Positions 1 to 7,659 of a stretch of DNA of 31,360 bases are shown here, piece after piece. The notes beneath the pieces are model-generated. The model ran no database searches. It was not told the origin of the DNA and worked only from the letters and a program-made list of their open reading frames with translations. This stretch comes from an uncultured Lachnospiraceae bacterium (GTDB taxonomy: Bacteria > Bacillota > Clostridia > Lachnospirales > Lachnospiraceae). The stretch is taken from assembly GCA_910588955.1 (NCBI GenBank), contig CAJURQ010000002.1, positions 1-31,360 of the forward strand, read 5' to 3'. Within the stretch, counting starts at the first letter, position 1. Every line of letters begins with the position of its first letter. A program made the translations under genes and the position numbers.

Positions 1-1
1 C

Positions 2-193
2 TCGCAAAGAGCTGGAGTAATTTTATATCTGACCGCATTATTATTTGGCGCTTACAAAGAAGTCATACCAGATGGTTATATACCGCTGAATGATGATATT
101 GTGGATATGGATGCAGTAGTTGACTTTTCGGCTACTGAATATGGCTTGCAACTGTATTTTGAGGATGGAAGCGGTTACTTTTGGGAACGATAA
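2..193 (+). CDS. Hypothetical protein, C-terminal part (5' end outside window)
   Basis: The frame beginning at base 2 is open without a stop to TAA at 191-193, giving 63 residues that end in GSGYFWER. A hairpin terminator follows 23 bases downstream, which supports a real gene end. It is the only rightward gene seen in the element part of the window. No family is recognised; the segment is mixed, with an early hydrophobic stretch (GVILYLTALLFGAY) and a later acidic part. Confidence 0.6.
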   Translation, partial: SQRAGVILYLTALLFGAYKEVIPDGYIPLNDDIVDMDAVVDFSATEYGLQLYFEDGSGYFWER

Positions 194-216
194 ACAGATA
201 TTTAATGATATATGAT

Positions 217-250
217 AAAGACTATGCGCTACAATGGTGCATAGTCTTTA
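217..250 (+). terminator. Hairpin terminator after the partial rightward gene
   Basis: AAAGACTATGC (217-227) pairs perfectly with GCATAGTCTTT (239-249) around an 11-base loop. The stem is 11 bp and ends in a short T run, placed just after the stop codon at 193. Confidence 0.7.
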
Positions 251-762
251 TGTGCGGTTTATTTGCTTGTAATTGTATGGCTATCATGCGATTTTAGGCT
301 TATTTTCGGCTTGGAATGGTTTCATTGATACATATTAGGGTAACGCCTAGAAGGTGGCTAGAATCGGCTTGTAGAGTGCTTATTTGTGGTATTATGTGGT
401 CTGTATGATGGTACAGGGGGGGGTAGCAGGCGCAAGGGTGTATGCCGGTAGGTTTACATTATTAAAATCTGATCATTTCTCACAAAAGGCTATAGCTGTT
501 CAGCGCACACATCACTCAGCTTCTGGAACCCTACCGAACTATCATATCAAAGGGGGAGGGGGTAGTTTCCATTCCAAAAATAAAATCTCATATATAAGGG
601 TATAACCTATATAGAAATAAGCCTTTAATAATGCTGATAATCTAATATACACCTTTAAATTTCAACCGCAACACAATCAGCCAAGCGATTTATCCCATAT
701 GGCTATTTCATCTGAAATTTAAAGATATACCATTGATTATAAGCACCTATAACGCCAAAATA
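251..762. other. Non-coding stretch with G-runs, no supported gene
   Basis: About 510 bases with no convincing gene. It contains a run of eight G at 416-423 followed by TAG, and a second G-rich block GGGGGAGGGGGTAG at 552-565. An open frame at 384-605 needs a TTG start, has no ribosome binding site and no family resemblance. The stretch separates a rightward gene from the 3' end of a leftward gene. It could hold an origin of transfer, an untranslated RNA or gene remnants; none can be shown from sequence alone. Confidence 0.4.
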
Positions 763-1752
763 TCAGCACTCATCAATAGTTTCCTTTATTAAATCAAGTT
801 CATTTTTGTAATCCTCTAACCACCCATCAAGAATACAATATTTTTCTGTAAATGAATCTTGTCTCACAAAATACCAGATAATTTTCGCAAGTTCATCTAA
901 ATATTCTTTATGATAATCAATTATATTTTTCAATGTTTCATTCTCATTATAATCACCAGCGGCAACCATCAAATCAAGCCAAAATCCACCCATTAATTCA
1001 TCATCATTTGACATAGCTGTATTCTGCATAATTGTACGGTAATTGTCTGTATTATCAAGAAATTTATGATATATCATTTGATATTCGCTATCATCATCAC
1101 TTACAATGTGCATATCTTTTAACAGTTTCTTAAAAATAACAATCTCTTTTGAAGTTCCTTGCAAAGAACAATTTACCGCTTGTGCTACCTCATATATCCG
1201 TAACGTAACATATTTTGCCGATATATCATTATACAATTCTTCATCATCTACAGAGAATAAAAGCATATTCATCTCACTGTCAAAGCGATTATAGCTTTTC
1301 CTAAATTCTAAATTACAGCTATCAATCTCTTGTTCAATCCTTATAATGTCTTCATTACTAACAATCGAAAACGCACCTATTGACACACCATGCCTTTTCA
1401 ATAAAACATCCAACTGTTCCCCATCTATCAACTCAATAGGTTTCTCTTCAGCAAAAGCAATAGCACTCTTTGTAAAATATCCTGTAGTCATAAGAATACC
1501 TTTATTTGCTCTTTCAGAAGTGATTACACCGTATAAATCTCTGATAATAGGTTCTCCAACACTACCAGAATAACGCTTACATTGAATAATATATTTACCA
1601 GATAAAACAGGTTCATGATTATAGGCAATCAGATCAATACCACCGTCACCACTTGCCTTAGTGGTTTCTACAGAGAATCCTATGTTTTCTATCAGATTTT
1701 TACATAAATTTTCAAACTCTATTCCACTAAGAAAATTTATATCATTTACCAT
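763..1752 (-). CDS. Mrr-like restriction endonuclease family protein
   Basis: 329 residues. The N-terminal 115 residues match the Mrr_cat fold: ENLCKNLIENIGF near residues 14-26, the acidic metal motif GDGGID (35-40) and QCKR (57-60). This is the D-(Q/E)xK signature of Mrr-type PD-(D/E)xK nucleases. The C-terminal two thirds (about 125-329) are acidic, predicted helical and not recognised; they may sense or bind a partner. The start is supported by AAAGGA about 10 bases upstream of the ATG. Known family members cut modified or foreign DNA, so a defence role for the element or host is likely but inferred. It is the downstream neighbour, on the same strand, of an HExxH peptidase, separated by about 100 bases. 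Confidence 0.8.
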   Translation of the reverse strand: MVNDINFLSGIEFENLCKNLIENIGFSVETTKASGDGGIDLIAYNHEPVLSGKYIIQCKRYSGSVGEPIIRDLYGVITSERANKGILMTTGYFTKSAIAFAEEKPIELIDGEQLDVLLKRHGVSIGAFSIVSNEDIIRIEQEIDSCNLEFRKSYNRFDSEMNMLLFSVDDEELYNDISAKYVTLRIYEVAQAVNCSLQGTSKEIVIFKKLLKDMHIVSDDDSEYQMIYHKFLDNTDNYRTIMQNTAMSNDDELMGGFWLDLMVAAGDYNENETLKNIIDYHKEYLDELAKIIWYFVRQDSFTEKYCILDGWLEDYKNELDLIKETIDEC

Positions 1753-1854
1753 AACAAATCATTCCTTTTATTCACTTCATCTGAATTATACATCTTTTCC
1801 ATTAGAGAATTTTAAGTACCCAATGTTATTCAAAAATACACCATTATATAAAAC

Positions 1855-2610
1855 TTACTCAAAACACAAACTATATAAATCGACAATATCCAATACGATT
1901 TTTTGAGAATCACTTTTTATATATTCGACACTTTGTATTTCCTTATACAGTTCCTTTACTAATTCTTTTTGTTTGCATTTTTCTAATCTATTAAAACAAG
2001 ATTCAAAATATTTTTTCTCCGTTTCTTCATAAAAAGAAAGATATGCAAACATCCATGAATACGATTTAAGAAAAATACTTCCTATCTGTTCTGCTTTTTC
2101 TTTTATCTTTTCAGGATACATTCTTGAAGATTTAAAAGTATTTATTATAAAATTCAAATAACCTTCAATTTCCTTTCTAGGCGTAGTAACACCATTCTCA
2201 TCACAAATCGTATCATCTAACATAGGTATCTTATTGCCATTTTTCAACAAGATTTCCACCCTCATCGCATTAAATTCAGAATATGTACTCATAAAAAAAT
2301 TAGAATATTCCATCCCTACAAAGTTATATGCATCACTTATATGTGTAAATTCATGAAATAAGACTGCCTTTATAAATCTATCAGAACACTGAAATAATTT
2401 TTCACTATAATAAAGTGTTACATTCTTTTTATGAGTAATACAATCCATCAGTTCCGCATTATCAGTATATGCAATATCTTTTGTAGTTAAATCCATAATG
2501 GGATTTGGTACAATTCCTATTAAGCCTAATTTTTCATACTCCATTTTATATTCTTCATATAAATTGAGAATCCGATATTCTCTCTGAAATAATTTTCTAT
2601 TTAAAATCAT
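1855..2610 (-). CDS. Putative HExxH zinc metallopeptidase
   Basis: 251 residues, cytoplasmic by appearance (no signal peptide or membrane segment). It contains HEFTH at 86-90, the zinc-binding HExxH motif, preceded by a hydrophobic helix (FIKAVLF). A glutamate in SEFNAMRVE at 112 is a candidate third ligand, as in gluzincins. The rest is helical and lysine-rich and matches no family I can name. AAAGGGAG lies 8 bases upstream of the ATG. In mobile elements such peptidases often act on repressors or toxins (the ImmA type is an example), but no substrate can be assigned here. It directly precedes the Mrr-like gene on the same strand, so the two may be co-transcribed. Confidence 0.65.
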   Translation of the reverse strand: MILNRKLFQREYRILNLYEEYKMEYEKLGLIGIVPNPIMDLTTKDIAYTDNAELMDCITHKKNVTLYYSEKLFQCSDRFIKAVLFHEFTHISDAYNFVGMEYSNFFMSTYSEFNAMRVEILLKNGNKIPMLDDTICDENGVTTPRKEIEGYLNFIINTFKSSRMYPEKIKEKAEQIGSIFLKSYSWMFAYLSFYEETEKKYFESCFNRLEKCKQKELVKELYKEIQSVEYIKSDSQKIVLDIVDLYSLCFE

Positions 2611-2663
2611 TAGATATTCTCCCTTTCACACTACAATGTAAAAATTATAACACAAAAAATAAA

Positions 2664-2693
2664 GGCATACCAGACTTTCACATCCAATATGCC
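2664..2693 (-). terminator. Weak hairpin between the coiled-coil gene and the peptidase gene
   Basis: GGCATA (2664-2669) pairs with TATGCC (2688-2693). On the minus strand the stem is followed by TTTATTTTTT. It would separate the upstream leftward gene (stop at 2725) from the peptidase gene. The short stem makes this tentative. Confidence 0.35.
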
Positions 2694-2724
2694 CTATAAT
2701 AAATCACCCTACACTACTATCCCA

Positions 2725-3165
2725 TCAACTAAAATACGTCTTACTTCGTTCCCTCTTTACCGATTCAATCCCCTTATCAAGCAATCTTCTATTCCGATCC
2801 ATAAAAGCATCCCATGATTTACTATCTTCTTCATTTTTCTCCGCATTCCTAAAGCCTTTGTTTACTGCACTTACCACTTCTTTTGTCCTATATGCTTCTT
2901 CTGACTTTCTCTGTACACCCTCTTCATGGATATTCTGTAAAGTCTGATTATATTTCTGTTTCTGCTGTTCTTCTCTCGCCATTGCTTTTTCGATATAGGA
3001 ATTTAGAAGGTTGCTACTATGTTGCACTCTTTCCCTCTCGGTTTCCTCCCTTTTATCCATTTCTAATCTATTTGCTCTCAATCTGTCATGCTCCTTGCGG
3101 TCACGCTCCGCACATACTGATTTAATCATGTTTAATGTTGATTGCATTGTATTTGTTTTGTCCAT
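2725..3165 (-). CDS. Hypothetical charged coiled-coil protein
   Basis: 146 residues, extremely rich in Glu, Lys, Arg and Gln, with almost no hydrophobic core; long heptad-like helices cover about residues 20-125. There are no cysteines beyond Cys18, no membrane segment and no signal peptide. GGAGG precedes the ATG at good spacing. The 63-residue gene 19 bases upstream has the same character, so the two probably form one transcript and may interact. No family is recognised; proteins like this on elements are often structural or replication accessory factors, which is inference only. Confidence 0.6.
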   Translation of the reverse strand: MDKTNTMQSTLNMIKSVCAERDRKEHDRLRANRLEMDKREETERERVQHSSNLLNSYIEKAMAREEQQKQKYNQTLQNIHEEGVQRKSEEAYRTKEVVSAVNKGFRNAEKNEEDSKSWDAFMDRNRRLLDKGIESVKRERSKTYFS

Positions 3166-3184
3166 AGTTAAGTGTCCTCCAATC

Positions 3185-3376
3185 TTAATATCTCAACAAA
3201 TTCTTTTCAACTTCCATCTCTGCTTCAAGCTGTACCCGTTTCTCATTAATTCTGCATAATTCCTGATTATCATGGTTGATATGCGCTATGGTTTCCTCCG
3301 TATCTAAACGGTGAAACTTCTCCGCATATTCATCCTCAATCAGTCTGGTCTTAATTCTTCTTTCAAAATCTGTCAT
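3185..3376 (-). CDS. Small hypothetical helical protein
   Basis: 63 residues, highly charged and predicted to be two helices (residues about 5-25 and 30-60), with no cysteine or membrane segment. AGGAGG stands about 8 bases upstream of the ATG. It sits 21 bases after the HNH/AP2-like gene and 19 bases before the 146-residue coiled-coil gene, so the three look co-transcribed. Function is unknown. Confidence 0.6.
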   Translation of the reverse strand: MTDFERRIKTRLIEDEYAEKFHRLDTEETIAHINHDNQELCRINEKRVQLEAEMEVEKNLLRY

Positions 3377-3397
3377 TGTAAAATGTCCTCCTGTAAT

Positions 3398-4609
3398 TTA
3401 ATTTTCTATATATGGTTGTACTTCATAACGCATAAGAGCATCAAAAACTCTCTGCGGAATATAATTTTTATACTTTACAGCCATTACCGTAATATCAGCC
3501 TTTTTGATGATTCTATATTCCTCAAATGCTTCTTCTGGTGTATTCCATTCTTCTAGTTTGGCTGGTTCATCATGACCAAATGGTGTGATTTCCCCATAGT
3601 ACATATGAGTATCTGTATTGTATCGTACTCCAAGAGGCAAATCGGCAGCATTCGTATACTCAGGATTATCATGTTTCTTGCAGTTTGTTAGCATTGCATT
3701 TATTGTTGCTGGAACAATACAGCAATTATCAGGGGAATATTCTTTGCTCCCATTGCCAAATAAATCCTTATCCACCACCATTATTTCATCTTTTACTGGA
3801 TAATAATTTTCTAAATACCAGTCAATAAACAATTCTGGATTTTCAAGCCATTCTTTACATATAGTTGCTCCATCGTAACAATCATGATAATTTGTATACT
3901 TATCCCTCTTATAACATCTATTATATATACCCTGATAAACAGCATATGCCCGACTTCTGGCTTTGTTTGGATATTCATAATATTCTTGTTTTATCTCAAT
4001 ATCATTAGTAGTCTTCCTGCCATACACTAAATCATCATAATCTTTGTTTGATACATAGACCAGATTCTTATAATAAAAATTGTTTTTATCGCCATCAATA
4101 AACCAGACTTTTGTGTAATTATTAGGATTTTTCAGAAATATTTTACCCATTAGATTTTTTGTATAATGATCTTCCACACTTACGCTGCCATCTATATCAA
4201 AGAAATTCATCGTGTAATGACTTGCCTTGCTATGCACATGATATTTAAACGGATTCCGCAGATTGTTTACCACTCTTCCATAGTTAGAAATCCAGTAATT
4301 ATATGTACCTTCAATCTGAACAAAGGTTTCAAATACATTAATCAGTTTCACATTGATAGGATTGTCATTTTCTGTTATATCCTCGGCAAACTGAACATTT
4401 TTATTTTCATCAAGCACTTTCTTTTTTGTAGGCATTTTGGGCTTTAACTGCCTGTTCTTTTCACACCGCTTGCATATCTGGCTATAAATTTTTGTTTTGT
4501 TCTTATTGATAGAAGACACATCAAAATGGCACAAAGGCAATATCTTTCCGCATTCACTGCAATATCTGTATTTTGTTGTATCTAATCCTGTTAAATCTTT
4601 TCTGTTCAT
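3398..4609 (-). CDS. Multidomain HNH endonuclease-like protein (zinc finger, NUMOD4, HNH-like, AP2-like)
   Basis: 403 residues. In order: a four-cysteine zinc finger (Cys17, Cys20, Cys46, Cys49); a lysine-rich linker; a NUMOD4-like segment around 98-120 with YWISNYGRV; a degenerate HNH_3-like segment about 150-190 (LMGKIFL to YKNLVYV); a phage HNH-type module about 216-305 with the typical YSPDNC motif near its end; and an AP2-like segment about 325-375 (LGVRYN and YYGEI). NUMOD and AP2 modules are DNA-binding parts of homing endonucleases. A clear HNH catalytic His-Asn-His set is not obvious, so activity is uncertain. It could be a free-standing homing endonuclease or a domesticated DNA-binding protein. 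AAAGGA lies about 15 bases upstream of the ATG, a longer spacing than usual. Confidence 0.7.
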   Translation of the reverse strand: MNRKDLTGLDTTKYRYCSECGKILPLCHFDVSSINKNKTKIYSQICKRCEKNRQLKPKMPTKKKVLDENKNVQFAEDITENDNPINVKLINVFETFVQIEGTYNYWISNYGRVVNNLRNPFKYHVHSKASHYTMNFFDIDGSVSVEDHYTKNLMGKIFLKNPNNYTKVWFIDGDKNNFYYKNLVYVSNKDYDDLVYGRKTTNDIEIKQEYYEYPNKARSRAYAVYQGIYNRCYKRDKYTNYHDCYDGATICKEWLENPELFIDWYLENYYPVKDEIMVVDKDLFGNGSKEYSPDNCCIVPATINAMLTNCKKHDNPEYTNAADLPLGVRYNTDTHMYYGEITPFGHDEPAKLEEWNTPEEAFEEYRIIKKADITVMAVKYKNYIPQRVFDALMRYEVQPYIEN

Positions 4610-4725
4610 TGTTACTTATAATAATTCCTTTCAATTTCGATATGTCTTTAGATAGTCAACACAAAATCGTGTTCACTAATAATTGAGCATCCCGACTGTA
4701 TGCTCCGATTCCTATTCATAATAAA

Positions 4726-4756
4726 AGAGACAATACGATTGATTCATACTGTCTCT
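4726..4756 (-). terminator. Hairpin upstream of the HNH-like gene
   Basis: AGAGACA (4726-4732) pairs with TGTCTCT (4750-4756); on the minus strand the stem is followed by TTTTATT. It lies between the replication gene and the HNH-like gene, as a second hairpin after the stronger one at 4835-4880, and would isolate the downstream operon. Confidence 0.5.
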
Positions 4757-4834
4757 GGTTTTAATTAATTATTCAGTTTTTTAATGTATTTCTCATATAT
4801 TTTCAAATTAGGCATTGACAGCCAATAGGGTAAA

Positions 4835-4880
4835 AGGGGTAGGTATATAACTTTTATATAAATGCTATATACCTACCCCT
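4835..4880 (-). terminator. Strong terminator of the primase/replication gene
   Basis: AGGGGTAGGTATATA (4835-4849) pairs perfectly over 15 bp with TATATACCTACCCCT (4866-4880). On the minus strand the stem is followed by TTTTA. It begins 16 bases after the stop of the replication gene. The AT half of the stem is unusual, and the structure could also be a replication or regulatory element. Confidence 0.7.
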
Positions 4881-4896
4881 ATCACCGAAACACTAT

Positions 4897-6786
4897 CTAA
4901 TCAATAGCATCTTCAATGATTATATTGGGATAACCGTCTGACTTAATATGGTACTGCTCTTTCAATGCCTTATTTGCTTTGACCTTTTTCAGTCCATATA
5001 AATCCATAATCTCATTCAGACTGCGCTTAATCTGCGTTTCAGTGACTTCATATCTATATTTATTACCAAGAATATATACAACTTCCTTTTCAGTGCAATA
5101 TCCTTTTCTCTGGATACACTGTAATATAATCTCGGAAATCTTCAAAGTACGCTCATCACTGGCTTTAGTAGTAGAACGGTCTACAATCTCACCATATTCA
5201 TTCTTCTTTTTCTTATATTGCGGATATATGGAAGCTGCTACATCGAATCCTTCAGAACGGTAGAACATATCAAATGATATTCCTGCAATTCTATAGCCCT
5301 TTTCCTTCCATCTGATACCATTATTTTCAATAGTGCTTAACTGCTGAATTACCCATGATGGAATTGCATAGAAATTAACATGATTCCCTGATCGTTTATC
5401 TGTACCAGAATATTTAATTGCTTTGAAAAGTAATTCCTTTGGAATATCCTTATCATCAAGAATACGAATTAGATCATGGTAAATCAGCATCTTTATGTAC
5501 TTTCCAACTTTATCAATTCTTTTTTGATTAGTATTCATCCCAAGATATTCTGCAATTCTTTTATGCGTTACAAAGAACACGATTTCGCCATCATCATTAG
5601 AGAATTTTTCACTGTAAACATTATTCCTTGCAATAGAAAGCATCATAAGAAATGTATCTTTTGCATTTCTAATATTTTTATCAGCTTGTGGACACAATTC
5701 TTTAAACTTATTTAGCGTGATATTGCTTATCATAAGGTCAATATTTTCTCTCTGTTCTATACTCCATTGGGATTCTTTGATGGATAGGTTATAGATATTC
5801 ATGATAAATTGGATTGCTTTATATTCAGATTTGAAATCGCCCAACAATTCAATTAACTGCTTGATATTCAGTGTTAGATTTTCAGAACAACACCTATATT
5901 TCTGTACGCCATTTTGCGTAGTAAAGATATTTGCAGATGGGTTATGGTCATCATGTAACACACAACAAAATGACCTCGGATCGTCTATGTCAATCAATTC
6001 TGCAATATCCAACTCGGAATAAATGTAATCCCAAAACTCATTTTTATTTTCAAATTCTATCGGATCATGCGCTAATACCTTGCGTAAATACTCTATATCA
6101 TGCTCTTTGATTGCTTTTACATTCAAATTTTCATATGTAGAACGATCTTTTGCAGTATCAGTACATTTACTTTGGATACCGGCAGCAGTGCTATCCTTTT
6201 TCTTCTTCGATTTAGGCTTTGCATTGGATATATACTGTTCATAATCATCATTCCAGTATCTTTCTATAATAGATTCTGCATTTATCCTTGTATCATAATC
6301 AGAAAATAATACCGTATGCCCTTTACCGCCGAAAAATAGTCTGTCACGGTTAAAACATACTTCATCAATACCGCCGATAACTCCCATAAGCGTAGCTTGT
6401 AACTTATCCCTGATATTTCCGTCTGTAATTACTGTATCATTACAGAATATCATGCGGAATTTATGATGTTCCTCTTTGTGGCTGAATGTCGTATACATAA
6501 AACATGGTGTAATTCCCAGAGAAATCACTTTATTATAGGCTTCTTCTATTCTTATACCATCGTCAAAATCAAGACCAAATAATTGTTGTTCTATCCAGTT
6601 TTCAGCTTTATTCCCTCCTGCTAATACTCCTGGCTTAAAAGATGCCCCATGCACTAAAGCATCTGCCAAATTTTCAATCGTAATATTTACTTGTGTCAAA
6701 CTTTTCTGTACCCATCCACACTGTTTACCTTGTGGTTTATCTTTGAATCTGTGGTTAAAGTACATACATTTTATGTCATTACCCAT
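4897..6786 (-). CDS. Primase-type replication protein (AEP-like domain plus CHC2-like zinc ribbon)
   Basis: 629 residues. The N-terminal 175 residues look like an archaeo-eukaryotic-type primase/RepB core: the LDFDDG motif (72-77) gives the metal-binding D-x-D, followed by HHKFRMIF (107-114) and the CFNRDRLFFGG segment (144-154). A lysine-rich linker is near 190-200. Residues about 268-315 resemble a DnaG CHC2 zinc ribbon (Cys275, His278, Cys299/Cys300, with PSANIF between). The C-terminal half has winged-helix character, for example IAEYLGMNTNQKRIDKVGKYI. Such proteins start replication of plasmids, phages and ICEs. AGGAGG precedes the ATG. Upstream and downstream terminators make it a single-gene unit. 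The zinc ribbon lying after the catalytic core is the reverse of DnaG order. Confidence 0.75.
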   Translation of the reverse strand: MGNDIKCMYFNHRFKDKPQGKQCGWVQKSLTQVNITIENLADALVHGASFKPGVLAGGNKAENWIEQQLFGLDFDDGIRIEEAYNKVISLGITPCFMYTTFSHKEEHHKFRMIFCNDTVITDGNIRDKLQATLMGVIGGIDEVCFNRDRLFFGGKGHTVLFSDYDTRINAESIIERYWNDDYEQYISNAKPKSKKKKDSTAAGIQSKCTDTAKDRSTYENLNVKAIKEHDIEYLRKVLAHDPIEFENKNEFWDYIYSELDIAELIDIDDPRSFCCVLHDDHNPSANIFTTQNGVQKYRCCSENLTLNIKQLIELLGDFKSEYKAIQFIMNIYNLSIKESQWSIEQRENIDLMISNITLNKFKELCPQADKNIRNAKDTFLMMLSIARNNVYSEKFSNDDGEIVFFVTHKRIAEYLGMNTNQKRIDKVGKYIKMLIYHDLIRILDDKDIPKELLFKAIKYSGTDKRSGNHVNFYAIPSWVIQQLSTIENNGIRWKEKGYRIAGISFDMFYRSEGFDVAASIYPQYKKKKNEYGEIVDRSTTKASDERTLKISEIILQCIQRKGYCTEKEVVYILGNKYRYEVTETQIKRSLNEIMDLYGLKKVKANKALKEQYHIKSDGYPNIIIEDAID

Positions 6787-6898
6787 TGAACCTCCTAAGA
6801 TTACCAGAAATTCAAGAAATATATTTTAGAAGTTTACAAAAAATTTCGTACCAATCTTGATTAGTAAAATTTCAGAAATGTTAGATTTTTGCATCACA

Positions 6899-6930
6899 AA
6901 AAGACCACACCAAAAACAACGCGGTCTTTT
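6899..6930 (-). terminator. Terminator between the small-gene operon and the replication gene
   Basis: AAAAGACC (6899-6906) pairs with GGTCTTTT (6923-6930); on the minus strand the stem ends in a T run. It separates the HU operon from the replication gene. Confidence 0.65.
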
Positions 6931-6977
6931 ACTTTGTTTAAGTTTTCAATATTCAGTTTTCATCATATAATGGAATT

Positions 6978-6997
6978 ATTGTGTAGAATTACACAAT
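6978..6997. promoter_or_regulatory. 20-bp perfect palindrome (8-4-8)
   Basis: ATTGTGTA (6978-6985), a GAAT spacer, then TACACAAT (6990-6997). It lies in a gene-free AT-rich stretch between the 96-residue gene and the replication gene. It may be a repressor or replication-protein binding site, or a small RNA hairpin. No T run follows on either strand, so a terminator is less likely. Confidence 0.4.
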
Positions 6998-7063
6998 CGA
7001 CATTGTTGATAATTATTAGATTTTTTCTTGAATTTCAGTATTACAGATTATTTTGATTGCATT

Positions 7064-7354
7064 TTACATCTTATCTGGAACCGTATACTCCACATCCATC
7101 CATTTGAGATAAGCAATCCATACAGTTGTTGCGCTTACATTATTAGCTGTACCAACATTGATTAGATCCTGTAACATAACATCTTCTGCTGGTTTGTCTT
7201 TGCGGTTTTCAACATGGTCTTTCATCATTTTGTCTAACATAACACACTGTTCATTCCATTTTTCCTGAGAAAGTGAAGCTAATTCTTTATCAATTCTTTC
7301 ATCTGAAATCTGGTTTTTAGTTACTATTTTTGCTATTTCATACTGTGTATTCAT
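7064..7354 (-). CDS. Hypothetical 96-residue element protein
   Basis: Start chosen at the internal ATG giving MNTQYEIAKI, because AAAAGGAG lies about 10 bases upstream; a longer frame to 7423 has no ribosome binding site. The protein is soluble, mostly helical and has no cysteine apart from one in NEQCVML. C-terminal residues (TTVWIAYLKWMDVEYTVPDKM) are aromatic-rich. No family recognised. It is the last gene of the leftward gp10-like/HU/small-zinc-protein series, with a terminator about 130 bases downstream. Confidence 0.6.
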   Translation of the reverse strand: MNTQYEIAKIVTKNQISDERIDKELASLSQEKWNEQCVMLDKMMKDHVENRKDKPAEDVMLQDLINVGTANNVSATTVWIAYLKWMDVEYTVPDKM

Positions 7355-7417
7355 ATTATTTTGTTCTCCTTTTAATTTTCCCCAGATTTTGGGAAATGTT
7401 TTTATATGTTTTTTTTG

Positions 7418-7435
7418 CTCCACACTTTTGTGGAG
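7418..7435. promoter_or_regulatory. Perfect short hairpin between small element genes
   Basis: CTCCACA (7418-7424), CTTT loop, TGTGGAG (7429-7435). A second, shorter inverted repeat (GGTC/GACC around AAATTTTC) lies just beside it at about 7447-7462. The pair sits in the 128-base gap between two leftward small genes. The minus strand after the stem is A-rich rather than T-rich, so it is more likely an mRNA structure or an operator than a terminator. Confidence 0.35.
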
Positions 7436-7482
7436 TCAAATTTCACGGTCAAATTTTCGACCATGAGGAAGCAGTCCTATAA

Positions 7483-7659
7483 TTATTCATTTACCTTTTC
7501 TCTCAATGGACACCATACAGGACTTGTTTTCGGCAACTTATCAACACCCAATTTCCCCATATCGTCAATTCTGTCTGGATGGTCACAATAATAAATTTTC
7601 TTACTGTAATCATACTTTTTCATAAAATTACATTCAGCGCAATTTTGCGTTCTATTCAT
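7483..7659 (-). CDS. Small cysteine-rich zinc-binding-like protein (58 aa)
   Basis: Frame read from ATG at 7657-7659 to TAA at 7483-7485. It starts MNRTQNCAECNF and contains CxxC (residues 7 and 10), a YYCDHP segment (Cys25) and WCPLR (Cys50), a four-cysteine arrangement like a small treble-clef or ribbon. Its ATG overlaps the last 8 bases of the HU-like gene, indicating translational coupling. Small proteins of this pattern are common on Firmicute conjugative elements and phages; function is unknown. Confidence 0.65.
   Translation of the reverse strand: MNRTQNCAECNFMKKYDYSKKIYYCDHPDRIDDMGKLGVDKLPKTSPVWCPLREKVNE

Noticed and set aside
384..605. Rightward 73-codon open frame
   Set aside because: Needs a TTG start without ribosome binding site, has low-complexity composition (G-runs) and no family resemblance.
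763..3376. A CRISPR array or toxin-antitoxin pair in the AT-rich part
   Set aside because: No regularly spaced repeats were found, and neither small protein resembles a known antitoxin or toxin.
7406..7591. Rightward 61-codon frame in the small-gene region
   Set aside because: Opposite to the 58-residue cysteine-rich gene, which has a coupled start and conserved-looking cysteine pattern.
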